Positions 62,846-64,000 of a DNA stretch of 64,000 nucleotides are shown here, in pieces. Within the stretch, counting starts at the first letter, position 1. Every line of letters begins with the position of its first letter. The notes below the pieces were generated by a model. The model did not search any database. It saw only the letters and a list, made by a program, of their open reading frames with translations, and was not told where the DNA came from. The position numbers and the translations under genes were made by a program. The stretch is taken from NCBI RefSeq assembly GCF_011684115.1, contig NZ_JAADJV010000003.1:124001-188000 (forward strand), in the 5' to 3' direction. The stretch is from Rahnella aceris. GTDB taxonomy: Bacteria > Pseudomonadota > Gammaproteobacteria > Enterobacterales > Enterobacteriaceae.

Positions 62846-64000
62846 ATGCGCTCCATTCCCGAAGAGATTATTCAACAGGCGATTATCTGGCGACGTGAGA
62901 TCCACACGCGCCCGGAGATTGGCTTACAAGAATTTCATACTTCCGCGAAAATCAGCAGCCTGCTGCGCCAATATGATCTTGAAGTGCATACCGGCATTGC
63001 GGGCACTGGCGTGATGGGTGTTCTTCGCAATGGCGAGGGGCCGTCAATAGCCCTTCGCGCTGATATTGATGCATTACCCATTCAGGAAAACAACGCTGTT
63101 GCATGGTGCTCTTCCTCGCCAGGCATGATGCACGCCTGTGGACATGACGGGCATACCGCCATTTTACTGGGGGCGGCGCGCTATCTCAGCCAGACCAGAG
63201 CGTTCAACGGGACGGTGTACTTTATTTTTCAGCCTGCGGAAGAGAATGCCGGCGGCGGGCGTTTAATGGTGGAAGAAGGAATCTTTACGCGCTTTCCCGT
63301 TTCTGCGGTTTATGCGCTGCACAACTGGCCGGGGCTGCCGGTGGGGCAAGTGGCCGTTAGCACAGGCCCAATGATGGCTTCTCAGGACAATTTTTTTATC
63401 ACGCTGACTGGCGTGGGATGCCATGCGGCGATGCCGGAAAAAGGGGCCGATCCGGTGCTGGCCGGTGCACACCTGATTACCGCGTTGCAAACGATCATGA
63501 CGCGCCGACTCTCTCCGCTGGACAGCGTCGTGATCAGCGTGACGCAACTCCAGGCCGGGGAAGCAATAAATGTCGTCCCGCAGACAATGCAATTGTCCGG
63601 CACGCTGCGTTGCCTGAGCCAGACGGCCAGAGCGCGCTGCCAGATTCTGATGGCGGAGTATGTCGAACAGCTCGTCCGGCCATTTGGCGTCAGTGGCAGC
63701 ATTCGCTGGGAATACGGTTACCCGGTAACCGTCAACCATGCGCAACAGGCAAAAATTCTGGCGGATGCCGCACGCCACGTCGAGGGGATCACGCAGGTCC
63801 ACACACAGTTATCACCCTCAATGGCGGCAGAAGATTTCGCCTATTTTCTGGAAGCCTGTCCGGGCGCTTATTTGTGGCTGGGGGCCGATGGCCCAACGCC
63901 GGGCGCGGCATTACATAACCCGCATTATGATTTTAATGACCAACTTATCGCACCTGGCATCGGTCTTTGGGTATCGCTGGTGGAGAGGTCATTGGGTCCT
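62846..64000 (+). CDS. M20 family amidohydrolase (partial at window end)
   Basis: An open frame of 385 codons from ATG 62846 to the window edge, with no stop seen. MHACGHDGHTAILLGAA (around residues 95-111) and FIFQPAEENAGGGRLMVEEG are the metal-binding core of M20D peptidases; HNPHYDFND near the end is the usual C-terminal block, so only a few residues are missing. The group splits N-acyl amino acids, including hippurate and auxin-amino acid conjugates. AGAGG stands five bases before the ATG. It follows gntR by 121 bp and belongs with the LIV-type importer. Confidence 0.93.
   Translation, partial: MRSIPEEIIQQAIIWRREIHTRPEIGLQEFHTSAKISSLLRQYDLEVHTGIAGTGVMGVLRNGEGPSIALRADIDALPIQENNAVAWCSSSPGMMHACGHDGHTAILLGAARYLSQTRAFNGTVYFIFQPAEENAGGGRLMVEEGIFTRFPVSAVYALHNWPGLPVGQVAVSTGPMMASQDNFFITLTGVGCHAAMPEKGADPVLAGAHLITALQTIMTRRLSPLDSVVISVTQLQAGEAINVVPQTMQLSGTLRCLSQTARARCQILMAEYVEQLVRPFGVSGSIRWEYGYPVTVNHAQQAKILADAARHVEGITQVHTQLSPSMAAEDFAYFLEACPGAYLWLGADGPTPGAALHNPHYDFNDQLIAPGIGLWVSLVERSLGP

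Overview
The window is chromosomal DNA of an enteric gammaproteobacterium, most likely Rahnella or a close relative in the Yersiniaceae. The main grounds are a class A beta-lactamase that looks like the RAHN family, a complete pqqABCDEF cluster, the dat-ddc pair, and BtsS/BtsR/BtsT, YjiA/YjiX and UmuDC proteins very close to those of enteric bacteria. I see no rRNA, tRNA, CRISPR array, prophage or complete insertion sequence. Most of the window is ordinary core and metabolic sequence, with small accessory insertions.

Layout. 1-1.5 kb: LysR regulator and a guanidinium exporter (sugE/gdx) behind a guanidine-II riboswitch. 1.5-3.5 kb: a hipA-hipB type toxin-antitoxin module with two matched palindromic operators, bracketed by a 34-bp direct repeat that is a copy of the sugE terminator. 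3.5-7.9 kb: a DUF1471 protein, a Fur-boxed operon for anaerobic heme breakdown (hutW, hutX, chuY-like), two lipoproteins and a broken FecE-type ATPase. 7.9-9.3 kb: orphan type VI secretion genes, hcp diverging from a Tlde1-like L,D-transpeptidase effector and a membrane immunity candidate. 9.5-18.6 kb: lldD, a diguanylate cyclase, pqqF-E-D-C-B-A on the minus strand and an M19 dipeptidase. 19-21.2 kb: a FhuE-like TonB-dependent receptor. 21.9-27.8 kb: homocysteine S-methyltransferase plus a peptide-type ABC transporter behind a candidate MetJ box. 28-31.3 kb: chemoreceptor with a sigma-28 promoter, beta-lactamase and an unknown gene. 31.3-34.8 kb: dat-ddc for 1,3-diaminopropane synthesis behind a long structured leader. 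35-41 kb: a tiny hydrophobic peptide gene, an MscS channel, treY-treZ and a small membrane protein. 41.3-45 kb: orphan siderophore-binding protein, a GST/hydrolase pair and its divergent LysR regulator. 45.2-51.3 kb: the pyruvate-sensing BtsSR system facing the btsT-yjiX-yjiA operon it should control, with three BtsR half-sites upstream of btsT. 51.4-56.1 kb: 6-phospho-beta-glucosidase, SOS-controlled umuDC, a membrane-anchored hydrolase and a gene remnant. 56.2-64 kb: a branched-chain-type ABC transporter, VOC protein, GntR regulator and M20 amidohydrolase, with three matched operators in the divergent promoter region.

The most unusual items are: the leader of dat-ddc, which holds a 29-codon Arg-rich open reading frame whose ribosome-binding site and start codon can pair with an upstream segment that can also form a competing hairpin; the 28-codon hydrophobic peptide gene with a long 3' region and its own terminator; the terminator-flanked hipAB module; and the GntR/LIV/M20 catabolic cluster. 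A dispersed palindromic repeat (CTCCCC-TTCG-CAGGGGAGG core) occurs at least six times, once as the last codons of pqqF. All functional statements rest on reading motifs by eye; no search was run.
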